From Streptomyces sp. NBC_01429 (GTDB lineage Bacteria > Actinomycetota > Actinomycetes > Streptomycetales > Streptomycetaceae), in the NCBI RefSeq assembly GCF_036231945.1, contig NZ_CP109599.1, forward strand, positions 2,264,501-2,328,500: a DNA stretch of 64,000 nt, given 5' to 3'. Positions 62,004 through 64,000 of this stretch are shown piece by piece (the first letter of the stretch is position 1; every line of letters starts with the position of its first letter). The notes below the pieces were generated by a model. That model saw only the letters and a list, made by a program, of their open reading frames with translations. It was not told the origin of the DNA and did no database searches. The position numbers and the translations under genes are program-made.

Positions 62004-63398
62004 TCATTCTCCGACATCCAGTCGCAGAAGATCTTCCTCCGTCTCACGCCGGACGATCACCCGGGCCTCGCCGTCCCTGACGGCGACGACGGGCGGCCGG
62101 AGCGCGTGGTTGTAGTTGCTCGCCATCGAGCGGCAGTACGCGCCGGTGGCGGGGACGGCGATCAGATCGCCGGGCGCCAGGTCGGCGGGCAGGAACGCGT
62201 CCCGTACGACGATGTCACCGCTCTCGCAGTGCTTGCCGACGACGCGGGTGAGCATCGCCTCGGCGTCGGAGCGGCGGGAGACGAGCGCGACGCTGTACTC
62301 CGCGTCGTACAGGGCGGTACGGATGTTGTCGGACATGCCACCGTCCACACTGACATACGTACGGAGCCCTTCGAGCGGCTTGATGGTGCCGACCTCGTAC
62401 AGCGTGAACGCCGTGGGCCCGACGATCGCGCGTCCCGGCTCGACGGAGATCCGGGGGGTGCTCAGCCCGGCCGACTCGCACTCGCGGGTGACGATGTCGC
62501 TGAGCGCCTTGGCGATGTCGTACGGCTCGCGCGGGTCGTCCTGCGGGGTGTAGGCGATGCCGAGGCCGCCGCCGAGGTCGATCTCGGGCAGCTCCACGCC
62601 GTGCTCGTCGCGCACTTCGGCGAGCAGCCGCACGACGCGGCGGGCGGAGACCTCGAAGCCCGCCATGTCGAAGATCTGCGAGCCGATGTGCGAGTGGATG
62701 CCGATCAGTTCCAGGCCGTCGAGCGTCAGGGCCCGCCGGACGGCCTCGGCGGCCTGCCCGCCGGCGAGCGCGATGCCGAACTTCTGGTCCTCGTGCGCCG
62801 TCGCGATGAACTCGTGCGTGTGCGCCTCGACGCCGACGGTGACCCGGATCTGGACGGGCTGGCGCTTGCCGAGGCGCTGCGCGACATGGGCGACCTGGAC
62901 GATCTCCTGGAACGAGTCGAGGACGATCCGGCCGACTCCGGCGGCGACGGCGCGCTCGATCTCGTCGGCGGACTTGTTGTTCCCGTGGAAGGCGATGCGC
63001 GAGGCGGGCATCCCGGCGGCCAGCGCGGTCACCAGCTCGCCGCCCGAGCACACGTCGAGGTTGAGCCCCTCCTCGTACAGCCAGCGGACGACGGCGCGGG
63101 AGAGGAACGCCTTGCCCGCGTAGAACACGTCGGCGCCGGGGCCGAAGGCGTCCGCCCAGGCGCGGCAGCGGGCGCGGAAGTCGGCCTCGTCGAGGAAGTA
63201 CGCGGGGGTGCCGAACTCCTCGGCCAGCCGGGTCACTTCGATGCCAGCGACGGTCGCCACCCCGTCCTCGTTCCGGCCGACCGTGCGCGACCAGACCTTC
63301 TCGTCGAGGACGTTGAGGTCGGCGGCGGGGGCGGTGTAGTGCCCTTCGGGCAGTACGTCTCCGTGGCGGGGGCCTGCGGGGTGTGCGGAACGGCTCAT
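62004..63398 (-). CDS. lysA: Diaminopimelate decarboxylase
   Basis: A 464-residue PLP enzyme (alanine-racemase fold type III) making lysine from meso-diaminopimelate. PLP Lys96 is in 'VFYAGKAFLS'. 'HGNNKSADEIERA', 'IGSQIFDMAGF', 'DLGGGLGIAYTP', 'EPGRAIVGPTAF', and the substrate-binding 'CESGDIV' with Cys from the partner subunit are present. Length is normal. It follows nrtL by 21 bp, pointing to co-transcription. Confidence 0.97.
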   Translation of the reverse strand: MSRSAHPAGPRHGDVLPEGHYTAPAADLNVLDEKVWSRTVGRNEDGVATVAGIEVTRLAEEFGTPAYFLDEADFRARCRAWADAFGPGADVFYAGKAFLSRAVVRWLYEEGLNLDVCSGGELVTALAAGMPASRIAFHGNNKSADEIERAVAAGVGRIVLDSFQEIVQVAHVAQRLGKRQPVQIRVTVGVEAHTHEFIATAHEDQKFGIALAGGQAAEAVRRALTLDGLELIGIHSHIGSQIFDMAGFEVSARRVVRLLAEVRDEHGVELPEIDLGGGLGIAYTPQDDPREPYDIAKALSDIVTRECESAGLSTPRISVEPGRAIVGPTAFTLYEVGTIKPLEGLRTYVSVDGGMSDNIRTALYDAEYSVALVSRRSDAEAMLTRVVGKHCESGDIVVRDAFLPADLAPGDLIAVPATGAYCRSMASNYNHALRPPVVAVRDGEARVIVRRETEEDLLRLDVGE

Positions 63399-63419
63399 GT
63401 TCGTGGCTCTCTTGGTTGT

Positions 63420-64000
63420 TCAGAGGTGTTCTGGGGCGTCGATGCCGAGCAGGGACAGGCCGCCGGCCAGCACGGCCCCGGCGGCGGCGGCGAGCGCGAG
63501 CCGGGAGCGGTGGGCGGCCGAGGGTTTCTCGTCGCCGAGCGGCAGCGGACGGGCGGCCTCCTGGAAGCGCAGGAAAGCCTCCGCGGTGTGTTCGAGGTGG
63601 CGGGCGAGCCGGTCGGGCGCGCGGAGCCCGGCGGCGGCTTCGAGGACGGCGGGGTGGTCGCCGAGGGCGGTGAGGAGGCCGGTGTGCGTGGGCTCGCTCA
63701 CCTCGTAGCCGGGAGTGCCGGGGGTGAGACCGAGCTGCCGCGCGCCGCGCGCGAGTGCTTGTGTGCGGGCGTGCGCGTAGCGGACCCGGAAGAGCGGGTT
63801 GCTCTCGCGCTGTACGAGCAGGTCGGGGCCGGTGTACGGACGGTCGTGCGCGGCGGGCCGCAGCAGCGCCCAGCGGGCGGCGTCGGGCCCGAGGCGGCGG
63901 AAGACGTCGGACCCGGTGTCGGAGGCGGCGCCGACGGGGGTCACGCGGAGCGTCTCGGCGGCTCCCGGCACGATCTCCGCCTCGGCGCCCTGGGCACGGA
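63420..64000 (-). CDS. nrtL: NrtL, ArgS-related anticodon-binding-domain protein (3' part)
   Basis: About 193 codons, open at the right edge. The sequence resembles the DALR anticodon-binding end of arginyl-tRNA synthetase ('DAARWALLRPAAHDRP', 'NPLFRVRYAHARTQALAR', 'LARHLEHTAEAFLRFQEAARPLP'). In Streptomyces this gene next to lysA encodes a shorter protein lacking the catalytic HIGH/KMSKS domain, which databases call NrtL. Whether the catalytic domain is absent cannot be checked here because the 5' part is outside the window; a full argS remains the alternative. Confidence 0.75.
   Translation of the reverse strand, partial: RAQGAEAEIVPGAAETLRVTPVGAASDTGSDVFRRLGPDAARWALLRPAAHDRPYTGPDLLVQRESNPLFRVRYAHARTQALARGARQLGLTPGTPGYEVSEPTHTGLLTALGDHPAVLEAAAGLRAPDRLARHLEHTAEAFLRFQEAARPLPLGDEKPSAAHRSRLALAAAAGAVLAGGLSLLGIDAPEHL

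Overview
The window looks like the chromosomal core of a Streptomyces or a very close relative. GC content is very high with GC-rich third codon positions. GTG and TTG starts are frequent, and several genes sit 6-8 nt behind a TANNNT -10 box as in leaderless transcription. The gene order (cslA/glxA, scy-filP, atp operon, rho, thrB-thrC-hom-lysA) matches what I remember of the SCO5413 to SCO5352 stretch of S. coelicolor. That comparison is from memory, not from a search.

Left part (1-9.3 kb): the 5' part of glxA and all of cslA (tip glycan synthesis), a small thiamine-binding-type protein with a DUF3817 membrane protein behind a Rex-like operator, three overlapping AIM24-family genes, a MarR regulator, and an OmpR-type two-component system divergent from an Asp-rich PepSY protein. 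9.3-12.1 kb: propionate/methylmalonyl-CoA and thiolase genes (meaB, acetyl-CoA acetyltransferase, methylmalonyl-CoA epimerase). 12.3-17.1 kb: the long coiled-coil proteins Scy and FilP, which organise hyphal tips and the cytoskeleton. 17.2-21.2 kb: two paralogous ABC exporter gene pairs in tandem.

Middle (21.2-34.7 kb): a small zinc-finger-like protein, an LLM-class flavin oxidoreductase, an SCO5389-type protein, the mismatch endonuclease NucS, a large ATPase with a transmembrane Pro/Ser tail next to a STAS protein, a 3-hydroxyacyl-CoA dehydrogenase, a PduO/MMAB-type cobalamin adenosyltransferase, a membrane protein, a NarL-type two-component system, and a secreted chitinase (CBM2-FnIII-GH18) whose promoter carries two DasR-like repeats. 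A DUF2550 protein precedes the ATP synthase operon.

Right part (34.8-64 kb): the complete F1Fo-ATP synthase operon atpI-B-E-F-H-A-G-D-C on the minus strand, with a candidate Rex operator over its promoter and strong hairpins between atpD and atpC. It is followed by the undecaprenyl-phosphate sugar-1-phosphate transferase and a second serine hydroxymethyltransferase. A small variable island follows (46.2-50.3 kb: HATPase protein, HTH/TPR-like regulator, alpha/beta hydrolase, broken GNAT gene, YdcF-like protein). After it comes the translation and wall block: rpmE, prfA, prmC, Sua5, a phosphatase-like protein lacking the usual nucleophile, and an LCP ligase. Next are rho with a repeat-rich leader and the Asp-family amino-acid genes nrtL-lysA-hom-thrC-thrB. 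The last gene, nrtL, runs off the right edge.

No tRNA, rRNA, CRISPR array, insertion sequence or prophage was recognised. The window is mostly conserved housekeeping sequence. Points worth a second look are two Rex-like operators, the Cys-to-Ser phosphatase homologue, the phased response-regulator box, the AIM24 trio, the rho leader repeats, and the small variable island.
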